DNA of 64,000 nucleotides from Campylobacter concisus (GCF_003049705.1 NZ_PIRF01000004.1:124001-188000), one strand, 5' to 3'. Shown: positions 28,335-38,413, counted from the stretch's first letter. Notes: generated by a model not told the origin, from the sequence alone. Numbers and translations are program-made.

Positions 28335-29912
28335 TTAAGCTTTTGGTCCAGCTTTAGCGTACTCAACGCCCTCTTTTACATCTTCGTAACGTTTGAAATT
28401 TTCAACAAACATCTTAGCGAGCTTATCACGTGAAGCGTTATACTCGGCCGGATGTGTCCATGTGTTTATAGGATTTAGCAGTTTTGTCTCGACGCCATCA
28501 AGCTCTTTTGGGATAGCAAAGTTAAATTTATCAAAATTTTCAAACTCACATTTTGTGATGCTGCCATCAAGGATCGCATTTATGCAAGCACGAGTTGCTT
28601 TTATGCTCATACGCTTGCCAACGCCGTAAGCACCGCCACTCCAGCCTGTATTTACAAGATAGACATTAACGCCGTGTTTATCGATCTTCTCACCTAGTAG
28701 TTTTGCATAGACAGTTGGGTGAAGTGGCATAAATGGCTCGCCAAAGCAAGCACTAAAAGTAGCGACTGGCTCTGTTATACCGCGCTCTGTGCCAGCAACT
28801 TTTGCTGTATAGCCACTTAGGAAATAATACATCGCCTGCTCTTTTGTAAGCTTTGCAACTGGAGGAAGCACGCCAAAAGCGTCAGCACTTAAAAAGATGA
28901 TATTTTTTGGATGGCCGGCACTTGAGCTTGGTTCGTAGTTGTCGATGTGATAGATCGGATAGCTAACTCGTGTGTTTTCAGTCTTTGAGCCATCTTTGTA
29001 ATCAACTACTCCATTTTCATTAGCCACAACATTTTCAAGTAGCGCATCACGCCTGATCGCTGCATAAATTTCTGGCTCACTACTTGGATCAAGGTTGATA
29101 CATTTTGCATAGCAGCCACCCTCAAAGTTAAACACGCCATCATCGTCCCAACCATGCTCGTCATCGCCTATTAGTTTGCGTTTTGGATCAGTTGAAAGTG
29201 TGGTTTTGCCAGTACCTGATAGGCCAAAAAATAGCGCTGTATCGCCCTTCTCGCCTACGTTTGCAGAGCAGTGCATGCTTAGTTTGCCCTCAAGTGGCAA
29301 CCAGTAGTTCATCATAGAAAAAATGCCTTTTTTCATCTCACCGCCATACCATGTGCCGCCGATCACTGCAACATTTTCTTCCACGTTAAAGATAACAAAG
29401 ACATCTGAGTGTAGCCCATCAGCCTTATAGTCTTCATTTTTTGTTTTACAAGCGTTATATACTACAAAATCAGGCTCAAATTTAGTTAGCTCTTCCTTGC
29501 TTGGACGGATGAACATATTTTTTACAAAGTGTGCTTGCCACGCTACTTCAGTAACAAAACGGACTGATTTTTGACTCTTTTTACTAGCTCCACAAAATGC
29601 GTCTTGGATAAAAATTTCCTTGCCACTAAGCTGCTCTTTTGCTTTTTTAAGAAGCTTGTCAAATAGCTCCTTTGTGATAGGCTGGTTGATCTTGCCCCAA
29701 GCGATATACTTTTGACTTGGATCTTGTTTTACAAAGTACTTGTCTTTTGGGCTTCTACCTGTAAAAATTCCTGTATCAACCATAAATGTGCCGTTGCTTG
29801 AGACTCTGCCCTCGTTGTTTGCCTTTTCAAGCTCAAAAAGCTCGTCGTAGCTTAGATTGTGATTTATCTTTTTGATCTCTTTTAGACCTAGCTCGTCTAG
29901 TTTATTTATCAT
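28335..29912 (-). CDS. pckA: Phosphoenolpyruvate carboxykinase (ATP)
   Basis: This enzyme converts oxaloacetate to PEP, the key gluconeogenic step. The start used (MINKLDELG, 525 aa) is the ATG at 29912, with AAAGGAAAC just upstream; an in-frame ATG eight codons earlier would place that site inside the gene. Motifs are the P-loop [11 protein letters not shown], the kinase-2 motif [11 protein letters not shown] and the metal-site residues around [11 protein letters not shown]. It lies directly downstream of pycB, the oxaloacetate-forming partner. Confidence 0.96.
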   Translation of the reverse strand: MINKLDELGLKEIKKINHNLSYDELFELEKANNEGRVSSNGTFMVDTGIFTGRSPKDKYFVKQDPSQKYIAWGKINQPITKELFDKLLKKAKEQLSGKEIFIQDAFCGASKKSQKSVRFVTEVAWQAHFVKNMFIRPSKEELTKFEPDFVVYNACKTKNEDYKADGLHSDVFVIFNVEENVAVIGGTWYGGEMKKGIFSMMNYWLPLEGKLSMHCSANVGEKGDTALFFGLSGTGKTTLSTDPKRKLIGDDEHGWDDDGVFNFEGGCYAKCINLDPSSEPEIYAAIRRDALLENVVANENGVVDYKDGSKTENTRVSYPIYHIDNYEPSSSAGHPKNIIFLSADAFGVLPPVAKLTKEQAMYYFLSGYTAKVAGTERGITEPVATFSACFGEPFMPLHPTVYAKLLGEKIDKHGVNVYLVNTGWSGGAYGVGKRMSIKATRACINAILDGSITKCEFENFDKFNFAIPKELDGVETKLLNPINTWTHPAEYNASRDKLAKMFVENFKRYEDVKEGVEYAKAGPKA

Positions 29913-30015
29913 GTTGTTTCCTTTTAAAATTTTCATTTTTTATAAATTCTGACCTAAAAGTCATCAAAATGTTAATCAAATTTCGCTTAACACTATCTTT
30001 TTAAAAGTGGCAAAT

Positions 30016-31818
30016 TTATTTAAATTTAGCTACCACTTGATTGTTTGCGACGCTTTGACCTTTGCTAACCTCGATAGAGCCTATGACGCCATCTTTTGGG
30101 GCTTTGACCTCTATCTCCATCTTCATCGCTTCAAGCACAACAACAGCTTGTCCTTTTTTGACGATATCGCCAGGACTTACTAAAATTTTATGCACAGCGC
30201 CTGGCAAGCTTGCAACGATATCATTTGCTGTTGCGCCTGCTGCTGCACTTTTAGCATTTTTTACGCTCTTGCCTTCAACTTCGGTGATTGATTTTACTTG
30301 GATACTATCGTTAAAGCCTTCGCTCACTTCGACATTGTAGCGGCTACCATTTACGACGACACTATATCTACCACTTTGAGTTTGTCTGCCCTCGTTTGCT
30401 TTAGCATTTGGATCGATCTTTCTTACATTTACTTTGGCTTCACCTTTTAAAAATGCGATGCCTTTTTCTTTACAAGCAGCTGCTATAAATATATTTTCTT
30501 CGGTAGTTTTTATATTGTTTTGCTTTAGAATTTCTTTTACATGAGCAAGCGACTTGCTCTCATCTTTATCGGCTATATCAACTGCGTGTTTTGTAGTTGG
30601 TTTTAAGCCTAGCTGCTCGCTTGCAAGCTTAATGATCTCTTTATCAGGCGTAACTGGGGTCTTGCCAAAGTAGCCAAGCACCATTTTGCCGTATCCCTCG
30701 GCGATCTTTTTCCACTTGCCAAACATCACATTATTAAATGCTTGTTGGAAGTAAAACTGGCTAACAGGGGTCACTGAAGTACCGTATCCACCCTTTTGCA
30801 CCACTTCACGCATCGCAAGGATAACCTCTGGAAATTTATCTAAGATATTATTATCTCTCATCATCTGGGTATTTGCTGTAAGCGCGCCACCAGGCATCGG
30901 TGAAAATGGTATGAGTGGGCTTACTTGCACAGCTTCAGGCGGCAAGAAATACTCTTTTAAGCAATCATTCAAAACGCTTTCATATTTTAAAATTTTCTCC
31001 ACGTCAAGTCCGCCAAGATCGTAGTTTTTGCCTTTTACTGCGTGAAGCATAGTTAAGATATCTGGCTGACTTGTACCGCCACTTACTGGGCTTGCGGCTA
31101 GATCTATGCCATCAACGCCGGCCTCAAGCGCTGCAAGATAGCAAGCTACACTTACGCCTGCAGTTTCATGCGTGTGAAGTCTGATATGAGTTTTTTCTGG
31201 TAGTAGCTTTCTAGCCATTTTTATGGTTTCATAGACCTTTTGTGGGCTGCTTGTGCCACTTGCATCTTTAAAGCAAACGCTGTGATAAGGGATATTTGCA
31301 TCTAAAATTTCTCTTAAAATTTTCTCATAAAATTTAACATCATGTGCTCCCACACAGCCACTAGGCAGATCCATCATTGTAACTACGACTTCGTGTTTTA
31401 GTCCGTGATGAGCGATCCTCTCGCCTGAATATTTTAAATTTTCAACGTCATTTAGTGCGTCAAAATTTCTAATGGTGGTGGTTCCGTGTTTTTTGAAAAG
31501 CTTTGCGTGAAGGTCGATTAGCTCGCGGCTACCAGTATCAAGTGTAACGGTATTTACGCCCCTGCTTAGGGTTTGAAGATTTGCTTTTGGTCCTACGATG
31601 CTTCTAAATTTATCCATCATCGCAAAAGCATCTTCATTTAGGTAAAAATAAAGGCTTTGAAATCTCGCTCCGCCACCAAATTCAAAATGCTCTATGCCAG
31701 CCTCTTTGGCTGCTTCAAGCGCGGGCAAAAAGTCGTTCATAAGCACTCTAGCGCCATAAACTGACTGAAAGCCATCTCTAAAGGTCGTATCCATAACATC
31801 GATAAATTTCTTCGCCAT
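30016..31818 (-). CDS. pycB: Pyruvate carboxylase subunit B (carboxyltransferase plus biotin carrier)
   Basis: The 600-aa protein has an N-terminal carboxyltransferase TIM barrel (VMDTTFRDGFQS, metal-site HTHETAG) and a PYC/OADA domain. A linker leads to a C-terminal biotinyl domain with EAMKME; biotin Lys566. With PycA (not in the window) it would make oxaloacetate from pyruvate. An oxaloacetate decarboxylase alpha chain is the alternative, but no beta/gamma membrane subunits are nearby. I chose the ATG at 31818, preceded by GAGGTGGG, over a start 14 codons upstream. Confidence 0.87.
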   Translation of the reverse strand: MAKKFIDVMDTTFRDGFQSVYGARVLMNDFLPALEAAKEAGIEHFEFGGGARFQSLYFYLNEDAFAMMDKFRSIVGPKANLQTLSRGVNTVTLDTGSRELIDLHAKLFKKHGTTTIRNFDALNDVENLKYSGERIAHHGLKHEVVVTMMDLPSGCVGAHDVKFYEKILREILDANIPYHSVCFKDASGTSSPQKVYETIKMARKLLPEKTHIRLHTHETAGVSVACYLAALEAGVDGIDLAASPVSGGTSQPDILTMLHAVKGKNYDLGGLDVEKILKYESVLNDCLKEYFLPPEAVQVSPLIPFSPMPGGALTANTQMMRDNNILDKFPEVILAMREVVQKGGYGTSVTPVSQFYFQQAFNNVMFGKWKKIAEGYGKMVLGYFGKTPVTPDKEIIKLASEQLGLKPTTKHAVDIADKDESKSLAHVKEILKQNNIKTTEENIFIAAACKEKGIAFLKGEAKVNVRKIDPNAKANEGRQTQSGRYSVVVNGSRYNVEVSEGFNDSIQVKSITEVEGKSVKNAKSAAAGATANDIVASLPGAVHKILVSPGDIVKKGQAVVVLEAMKMEIEVKAPKDGVIGSIEVSKGQSVANNQVVAKFK

Positions 31819-31862
31819 CACCCACCTCATTAATTTTATAAATTTATTTAAAGAATTCATAG

Positions 31863-31902
31863 AAAATGGCTAAATTGATTAGAAACTCAAATTAGCCATT
31901 TT
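31863..31902 (-). terminator. Possible terminator/hairpin between dctM and pycB
   Basis: A perfect 11-bp inverted repeat AAAATGGCTAA (31863-31873) with TTAGCCATTTT (31892-31902) spans an 18-nt loop. It lies between the end of the transporter run and pycB. The minus-strand side lacks a U-tract, so strength is uncertain. Confidence 0.5.
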
Positions 31903-31940
31903 GCTTGTTTTTTGGTATTTTACAACCAAAAACTTTTATA

Positions 31941-33329
31941 TCATTTAAAAAGTGAGAGTAAGAAGTTTAATAATCCGCCGTGGCTCGCATCAAGCATTGG
32001 CTTTAATTCCATTAGAAAGACGCAGAAAAATACAAGTACAGCAAGCTGAATAAAAATATAAGGCACAACACCTTTATAAATAGCAGTCGTTTTTATCTCA
32101 GCTGGTGCGACTGACCTTAGGAAAAATAAGCTAAAACCAAATGGCGGCGTTAGGAATGAAGTTTGCAAATTCATCGCAACTAAGATTGCTAGATAAATTG
32201 GATTTATACCAAGCTTTGCGGCTATTGGTACCAAGATAGGAAGCACAATGTATGAAATTTCAACAAAGTCGATAAAAAAGCCAAGCACAAAGATGACAAC
32301 CATACTAAAAATGATAAAGCCCCACTTCTCGCCTGGTAAATTTGTCATAAATTTTTCAACAATCTCATCGCCACCAGTATAACTAAATACCATAGAAAAG
32401 GCTGTCGCGCCAACAAGTATAGCAAAGACAAGTGCTGTAGTTTTTACGCTTTCTGCCAATGCCTCTTTTATCATAGAAAATGAAAATGTCCTGTAAAAAA
32501 TAGCTAAAATAATGGCTCCGACGCAGCCAAAAGCTGAACTTTCAGTTGGTGTAGCGATACCTGCAAATATAGAACCCAACACGCAAATAACTAGTAAAAG
32601 CGGCGGAAAGATAGCAATTAGTGCTCTCATGATCTGCTTAAATTTACTAACACCGCTCTCATCTTTTACTACCGGTGCGGTATCTGGTTTCAAATAAGCA
32701 ACAATCAAAATATAAATGATATAAACTGCTACTAGCGTGAGTCCTGGTATGATGGCTTGATGAAAAAGCTCACCAACTGGCACTGAAAATATATCACCCA
32801 AAATAATCAACACGATAGAAGGTGGAATGATCTGTCCAAGCGTACCAGCAGCACATATAGTGCCACAACCTAGCGCTTGGTCGTATTTATACTTTAACAT
32901 AACAGGCAAGCTTATAACGCCCATTGCAACGACACTTGCACCAACAACACCAGTTGAAGCTGCAAGAAGTGCTCCAACCAAGATAGTGCTAATAGCAATA
33001 CCTCCACGAATTTCTCCAAAAAGCATGCCCATGCTCTCAAGTAACCTCTCAGCTAGTTTTGACTTTTGAAGCACAACGCCCATAAAGACAAAAAGTGGAA
33101 CTGCTATAAAAATTCTACTCTCCATTATAGAGAAAATTCTATAAGGCATGAAGTTAAACATATCTTTGAAAACTTCGATACTTCCAAGCAGCCCATCTCC
33201 GTCCCCAATGCTCTCAACAATACTACCAATCATGCCAAATATCATCGAAACCGCACCAAAGGTAAAGGCTACTGGAAAACCAATGCCTAGCATCAAAAGT
33301 GCGGCTATAAACATTATCAAACCAGCCAT
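31941..33329 (-). CDS. dctM: TRAP transporter large permease DctM
   Basis: The 462-aa integral membrane protein has about 12 helices, with the DctM/YiaN pattern (GIGFPVAFTFGAVS at the N-terminus, FVFMGVVLQKS, GTLGQIIPPSI, GVATPTES-like GIATPTESSAFG). It forms the sodium-driven transport channel with DctQ. Substrates of TRAP systems are set by the DctP receptor, absent here, so the substrate is unknown. It is joined to dctQ by a TAATG stop/start overlap with GGGGGAA as ribosome site. Confidence 0.9.
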   Translation of the reverse strand: MAGLIMFIAALLMLGIGFPVAFTFGAVSMIFGMIGSIVESIGDGDGLLGSIEVFKDMFNFMPYRIFSIMESRIFIAVPLFVFMGVVLQKSKLAERLLESMGMLFGEIRGGIAISTILVGALLAASTGVVGASVVAMGVISLPVMLKYKYDQALGCGTICAAGTLGQIIPPSIVLIILGDIFSVPVGELFHQAIIPGLTLVAVYIIYILIVAYLKPDTAPVVKDESGVSKFKQIMRALIAIFPPLLLVICVLGSIFAGIATPTESSAFGCVGAIILAIFYRTFSFSMIKEALAESVKTTALVFAILVGATAFSMVFSYTGGDEIVEKFMTNLPGEKWGFIIFSMVVIFVLGFFIDFVEISYIVLPILVPIAAKLGINPIYLAILVAMNLQTSFLTPPFGFSLFFLRSVAPAEIKTTAIYKGVVPYIFIQLAVLVFFCVFLMELKPMLDASHGGLLNFLLSLFK

Positions 33330-33838
33330 TATTCCCCCTTTTTAGCTTTTTTGTAAAGATTAAAATTTCTTATAAAAAAGCCAATCGCAAAAAATACAAG
33401 TAGATAAAAAGAAAAAGGAATAAGTGCTTTTATGATCCATCTGTGAGTAAGACCGCCTGGATCCGCACTAGCTTCAGCTGAAGTATAAGCATCACTCACA
33501 AATTCAAACGATAAATTTGAAACTAAAAGTGCAAATGGAATTACAAAAATAACAGTTCCTATCATATTTACAAGAGCTTTATTTTTTGGTGAAAATTTAG
33601 CATAAAAGATATCAACTCTAACGTGCGCATCTTCTTTTAATGCATAGCTCATGCCAAGCAAAAATATCACAGCAAAAAAATGCCACTCAAGCTCCTGGAA
33701 TGCGACGTTTCCATAAGAGAAAAAATATCTTGCCACAACGTTAAAAAAGACGTCTATTATCATCAAAGCCATAATAAACATGCAAATATAGCCGACTATA
33801 TCGCCGACCTTATCAAAAAATTTCTCAACTTTTTGCAT
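33329..33838 (-). CDS. dctQ: TRAP transporter small permease DctQ
   Basis: The 169-aa protein with four predicted membrane helices contains the DctQ core FQELEWHFFAVIFLLGMSYALKEDAHVRVD in two blocks. I chose the ATG at 33838, with AGGG upstream, over a TTG two codons earlier. It is the partner of DctM. It begins 10 nt after the last of three SNF symporter genes, so it is apparently in their transcription unit. Confidence 0.88.
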   Translation of the reverse strand: MQKVEKFFDKVGDIVGYICMFIMALMIIDVFFNVVARYFFSYGNVAFQELEWHFFAVIFLLGMSYALKEDAHVRVDIFYAKFSPKNKALVNMIGTVIFVIPFALLVSNLSFEFVSDAYTSAEASADPGGLTHRWIIKALIPFSFYLLVFFAIGFFIRNFNLYKKAKKGE

Positions 33839-33847
33839 AAACAACCC

Positions 33848-35188
33848 TTAAAAAAACAATTTATTTATCATGATGATAAAGACGCAAACTGGCGCCACAT
33901 ATCTTAATAAAAAATACCACGCACTAAATACAAAGTCGCTCATATATGGACTAAATAGCACATAAAGTGCTTCTCTTTTCATAAAATATCCAACAAATAT
34001 CGCTCCACCTATGCCACTAATTGGAAGCAGAACATTTGAAGCGGTAAAGTCAAGAAAATCAAAGAAATTTTTACCAAAGAGCATAAATTTGTCGCCAACA
34101 TTTTCTATATTTGATAAAAGACATAAAAATCCTAAAACAAAAACACCGGCTCCAACTATGCTAAGAGCTTTTATCCTGCTAATGCCATACTCTCTGATCA
34201 AGAAAAATACAAACGGCTCTACGATAGAGATGGCTGAAGTAATGCCAGCAAAGATAAGTGCAGCAAAAAATGCCACAGCTAAAATTTGACCTATCACGCC
34301 AAGCTTAGCAAAGAGCGTTGGAAGCGAGATAAAGACAAGTCCTGGTCCTTGAGACGGCTCTGCGCCAAATTCAAATATAAATGTAAAGATAACAAGACCC
34401 ATCATGATGGCTAGGACGATGTTTATAAAAACGATACTTAGCGTAGAAGTAGCTAAATTTGTATCATCACTTAAGCTAGCTGAATATGTAATGATCGCTG
34501 CCATACCAAGAGATAGTGTCCAAAAAGCAAGCCCAAGAGCAAGCAAGAGCGAGTTAAATGAAATTTTACTAAAGTCAGGAACAAGTAAAAACTCAGCCGA
34601 TTTTGTAAAACCATTCATTGTCATAGAAAAGATAAGCATGATTAAAACCATGATAAATAGGCTTGGCATCATCCAAACATTTAGCTTTTCAATGCCACTT
34701 TTCACTCCTTTTGAAAGGATAAAAAAGCAAGCTACAAATGCTATAACAAAATAAAGTGTCTGCTCGCCAAGACCATGTGTAAGAAGCTCGTTAAATATTA
34801 CTTTTGAACTTTCTATATCGTTTGGAAGACCGGTAAAAGATAGCGTGAAATACTTAAAGACCCAGCCGATGATTACAATATAATAAGATGAGATTATAGC
34901 TGCGGTTACCATAGCTAAAATTCCAACCAGCTGCCATAAATTTTTATTTTTATTCGCTAACTTTCTAAAGGCATTTACACTATCGCTCTCACTAAGTTTG
35001 CCAATACTTAGCTCTGCCATAAAGATAGGTATGCCAACTAAAAACGTTATCAAAAGATATAAAATAACAAATGCTGATCCACCATTTTCACCGACCATAT
35101 ATGGAAATTTCCACGCATTGCCAAGTCCAACAGCTGACCCTGCAACTGCTAAAACATAACCTATTTTAGAAAACTGTTCTTTTGCCAT
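33848..35188 (-). CDS. SNF family (SLC6-like) Na+-dependent transporter, copy 3
   Basis: The 446-aa protein has about 11-12 membrane helices. The sodium/substrate site in helix 1 reads GSAVGLGNAWKFPYMVG, followed by ENGGSAFV. Bacterial members (LeuT, MhsT, TnaT, MetPS) import amino acids with Na+. The start used is the ATG at 35186-35188 (MAKEQFSKIG), overlapping the previous stop as TAATG with GGGAGA upstream. It is the most downstream of three tandem paralogues. Confidence 0.9.
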   Translation of the reverse strand: MAKEQFSKIGYVLAVAGSAVGLGNAWKFPYMVGENGGSAFVILYLLITFLVGIPIFMAELSIGKLSESDSVNAFRKLANKNKNLWQLVGILAMVTAAIISSYYIVIIGWVFKYFTLSFTGLPNDIESSKVIFNELLTHGLGEQTLYFVIAFVACFFILSKGVKSGIEKLNVWMMPSLFIMVLIMLIFSMTMNGFTKSAEFLLVPDFSKISFNSLLLALGLAFWTLSLGMAAIITYSASLSDDTNLATSTLSIVFINIVLAIMMGLVIFTFIFEFGAEPSQGPGLVFISLPTLFAKLGVIGQILAVAFFAALIFAGITSAISIVEPFVFFLIREYGISRIKALSIVGAGVFVLGFLCLLSNIENVGDKFMLFGKNFFDFLDFTASNVLLPISGIGGAIFVGYFMKREALYVLFSPYMSDFVFSAWYFLLRYVAPVCVFIIMINKLFF

Positions 35189-36519
35189 TATGCAATCTCC
35201 CTTACTAGCACCACAAAAACTAGAACTGGTGCTACAAACCTTATTAAAAAATACCAAATTTTAAAAACAATCTCACCCATATAAGGCAAGAATAGCTCTT
35301 TTAAAAGCTCAAATTTCATAAAGTACCCAACAAAAATGGCAAATATAATGCCACCAAGTGGGAGCATAATGTTTGAGCTAAGATAATCAAGCAAATCAAA
35401 AAAGCTCTTACCAAAAAATGTAAGTGCTTCTTTAAAATTGCCAATACCGCTTAATGCACATAAAATCCCTAAAACATAAACTACGGCACCGACAATGATA
35501 ATTGATCTATTTCTACTAAATCCCAAACTTTTATTTAAGAAAAATATAAATGGCTCGACTAGCGAAATAACCGATGTTATACCAGCAAAAAATAAAGATG
35601 TAAAAAATGCAAAAGCCAAGAAATTTCCAAGCAAACCAAGCTTTGCAAAAAGCGTTGGAAGCGAGATAAATGCTAACCCTGCACCCTTTGATGGCTCTGA
35701 GCCAAATTCATAGGTGAATGTAAAAACTATAAGCCCTATAATTACGCTAATAATTATATTTGCAAAGACTACATAAAGTGATGAAGTGAATAAATTTGTA
35801 TCATTGCCTAGGCTTGATGAGTAAGTTAAAATGCAGCCAATGCCAATACACATCGTAAAAAAAGCTAACCCAAGAGCATTTAAGATAGCGCTTTGATCTA
35901 TCTTTGAAAAATCAGGTACAAGTAAAAATTTAGCCGCCTCATCAAATCCATTCATGCCAAAAGAGTAGCCAAGCATAAGCAAAAGCAAAATAAAAAGTGC
36001 TGGAATAAGATATACATTTATACGTTCTATTCCACTTTTTATACCTTTTGTAAGTATAAAAAAGTATGCAAAAAAAGCGATGCTAAAATATAAAATTTGC
36101 TCCTCTATTCCCTTTGAAGTAAAATTTACAAAAAGCGCTTCTGAGCTTGCCATATCTTTTGGAAGCTCACCAAGACTTAAGATAACGTATTTTAAAACCC
36201 AGCCGATAATGAGCGTATAAAAAGATGCGATGAATATCCCGGTCACCATCACAACACCAGCAAATTTCCAAGAATTTGCCCCCTTTGTAGCTAGACTCTT
36301 AAATGCCCCAACCGTATCAAGGCGTGAAATTTTACCCATTGCCATCTCAGCAAAAAATATGCTAAGGCCAACAACAAAAGCAAAAAATAGATATATAAGA
36401 ATAAATGCTGAACCGCCATTACTACCGACCATATATGGAAATTTCCATGCATTACCAAGGCCAATAGCCGCTCCAATGATAGAAAGAACAAAACCAACTT
36501 TACTAAATCTATCCATCAT
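35188..36519 (-). CDS. SNF family (SLC6-like) Na+-dependent transporter, copy 2
   Basis: The 443-aa paralogue of both neighbours carries the same helix 1 block (GAAIGLGNAWKFPYMVG, then SNGGSAFI) and the same helix order. It starts with MMDRFSKVG; the second ATG is equally possible. The 4-nt overlap with copy 1 suggests coupled expression. It is the least hydrophobically similar in helix 1 (IIGAAIG versus MAGSAVG), which may reflect a different amino acid specificity (inference). Confidence 0.9.
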   Translation of the reverse strand: MMDRFSKVGFVLSIIGAAIGLGNAWKFPYMVGSNGGSAFILIYLFFAFVVGLSIFFAEMAMGKISRLDTVGAFKSLATKGANSWKFAGVVMVTGIFIASFYTLIIGWVLKYVILSLGELPKDMASSEALFVNFTSKGIEEQILYFSIAFFAYFFILTKGIKSGIERINVYLIPALFILLLLMLGYSFGMNGFDEAAKFLLVPDFSKIDQSAILNALGLAFFTMCIGIGCILTYSSSLGNDTNLFTSSLYVVFANIIISVIIGLIVFTFTYEFGSEPSKGAGLAFISLPTLFAKLGLLGNFLAFAFFTSLFFAGITSVISLVEPFIFFLNKSLGFSRNRSIIIVGAVVYVLGILCALSGIGNFKEALTFFGKSFFDLLDYLSSNIMLPLGGIIFAIFVGYFMKFELLKELFLPYMGEIVFKIWYFLIRFVAPVLVFVVLVREIA

Positions 36520-37862
36520 TTACCTGCTATTTGATAGATCATGATGGCACAAATTGCGATTGGTACGATGTATCTTAAAGCAAAATACCAAATTTCAAAA
36601 AATACTTTTCCCATAAATTCGCCAAAGAGTAGAAATAGGCTCTCTTTTTTAAGTTTATAGCCAACAAAAAAACTAAAAATTATGGCACCTATTGGCATCA
36701 TTATATTTGAAGTAAGAAAATCAAGCGCATCAAAGACTGGCTTGCCAAAAATACTAAAGATATTAGCCGTCTGTGCATAATATGAAAAAATACAAAAAAG
36801 ACCTAAAATATAGACAAAAATTCCAATATAAACAAGAGCCATTTTACGTGAAATTTCAAATTTTCTAACCAAATAATAAGCAAATGGTTCAATCATCGAA
36901 ACAGCACTTGTAACACCAGCAAATAAAAGTGAAACAAAAAATGCGATAGCCATGATATTGCCAACCATCCCAAGCTTTGCAAAAAGTGTAACAAGTGAGA
37001 TAAAAATAAGCCCTGGTCCACTTGCCGTACTATCAGCTCCATAAGCAAATATAAATGTAAAGACCACAAGTCCCATCATAATGCCTATTAATATGTTTAT
37101 AAAGATGATAGAAAGCGTTGATTTTATAAGATTTGTCTGCTCTGGTAAATTTGCAGCGTATGTCGGTATGACGCCGACACCCATAGATAGCGAGAAGAAT
37201 GCAAGTCCAAGAGCTCGCAAAACAACATCTGGCGTGATCGCACTAAAATTTGGCACAAATAAAAATTTAGCCGCCTTAACAAAGCCATCACCCATGCTAA
37301 TTGCATAAAAAAGTATACAAACAAGCAGTATAAAAAGGCCCGGCATCATCCAAATATTTAGCTTCTCAATACCACTTTTCACACCTTTTGAAACAGCAAA
37401 AAATACCATCAAAAAGACCAAGCTAAAGCAAACAATAGCACTACTTAGATCATTTGATAAAAGCGTATTAAACTGCACTGCTGCTTCTTTAGTATCAGCC
37501 AAAAGTGGCGAAAAGCCAAGATAAATATACTTTAATATCCAGCCAATGACAACCATATAAAACGAAGCAATAAGTATCGCTCCTATCATAAAAAAGCCTG
37601 AAAGGGACCATATTTTTTTATGTTTTGGAGCAAGTTTATAAATGGAGCTTACAACGTCACTCTCACCAAGCTTACCAATGCTAAGCTCCGCTAAAAACGC
37701 TACAAAAGCGATAGCAAACGTGAGAAGTAAATATAAAATTATAAACGCTGAGCCACCATTGTTTCCTACCATTGTTGGAAATTTCCATGCATTACCAAGT
37801 CCAACAGCCGATCCTGCCATAGCAAGAACAAAGCCTATTTTTGAAAATTTTTCATTTATCAT
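36516..37862 (-). CDS. SNF family (SLC6-like) Na+-dependent transporter, copy 1
   Basis: The 448-aa first gene of the tandem triplet has helix 1 GSAVGLGNAWKFPTMVG, where copies 2 and 3 have Tyr in place of Thr after FP. The rest follows the SLC6/LeuT fold. A 205-nt divergent gap to atpE must hold the operon promoter; I cannot choose a -10 box with confidence. The Shine-Dalgarno is weak (AGGT). Confidence 0.9.
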   Translation of the reverse strand: MINEKFSKIGFVLAMAGSAVGLGNAWKFPTMVGNNGGSAFIILYLLLTFAIAFVAFLAELSIGKLGESDVVSSIYKLAPKHKKIWSLSGFFMIGAILIASFYMVVIGWILKYIYLGFSPLLADTKEAAVQFNTLLSNDLSSAIVCFSLVFLMVFFAVSKGVKSGIEKLNIWMMPGLFILLVCILFYAISMGDGFVKAAKFLFVPNFSAITPDVVLRALGLAFFSLSMGVGVIPTYAANLPEQTNLIKSTLSIIFINILIGIMMGLVVFTFIFAYGADSTASGPGLIFISLVTLFAKLGMVGNIMAIAFFVSLLFAGVTSAVSMIEPFAYYLVRKFEISRKMALVYIGIFVYILGLFCIFSYYAQTANIFSIFGKPVFDALDFLTSNIMMPIGAIIFSFFVGYKLKKESLFLLFGEFMGKVFFEIWYFALRYIVPIAICAIMIYQIAGK

Positions 37863-38067
37863 TGATTACCTGAGATTAAGAATAAATTAATTTTTTCAAA
37901 GATAACATAAAAAAACTTTTATTTTTCTAAGCCAAGAATTTTTTATGGGCAATTTAAATTTTTAGTGTTTTTATTTGAAACAAAGTTTTGTTTTTGTAAT
38001 ATTACGGCTCATAAAGTTTAAGTAGGGGACAGATCCGAAAGAGCTTTAAAATTTTAAAGGAGCAACG

Positions 38068-38370
38068 ATGAAAAAGATCGTGTTTTTAATTCTTGGTCTT
38101 GCTGCATTTGCATTTGGCGCTGATGGCGAGATGATTAGATCATATTCAGTTATCGCTGGTGGTATTGGTCTTGGCCTTGCAGCCCTTGGTGGCGCTATTG
38201 GTATGGGTAATACAGCTGCTGCAACAATTAGCGGAACAGCTAGAAACCCAGGTGTTGGTAGCAAACTTATGACTACAATGTTTATCGCTCTTGCGATGAT
38301 CGAAGCACAAGTTATCTACGCACTTGTTATTACACTTATCGTTCTTTACGCAAACCCAATGCTTGGCTAA
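38068..38370 (+). CDS. atpE: ATP synthase F0 subunit c
   Basis: The 100-aa proteolipid has two membrane hairpin helices: GGIGLGLAALGGAIGMG and MTTMFIALAMIEAQVIYALV. The proton-carrying carboxylate is the Glu in AMIEAQVI. An N-terminal signal-like segment (MKKIVFLILGLAAFAFG) precedes the mature hairpin, making it longer than E. coli subunit c (79 aa). No other ATP synthase genes are nearby. AAAGGAG precedes the ATG. Confidence 0.97.
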   Translation: MKKIVFLILGLAAFAFGADGEMIRSYSVIAGGIGLGLAALGGAIGMGNTAAATISGTARNPGVGSKLMTTMFIALAMIEAQVIYALVITLIVLYANPMLG

Positions 38371-38387
38371 GCGTAAAGCTTAAATTT

Positions 38388-38411
38388 AGCCCCTTTGGGG
38401 CTTTACTCTTT
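38388..38411 (+). terminator. Terminator or attenuating hairpin after atpE
   Basis: The stem AGCCCC (38388-38393) with GGGGCT (38397-38402) and a TTT loop is followed by a T-rich tail just before the tRNA. It lies 17 nt after the atpE stop. It may be partial, since the tRNA follows at once. Confidence 0.7.
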
Positions 38412-38413
38412 TT

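Noticed and set aside
34011-34754. Plus-strand frames within the SNF transporter genes
   Set aside because: Frames opposite hydrophobic membrane proteins are often open; these have no start sites or family features.
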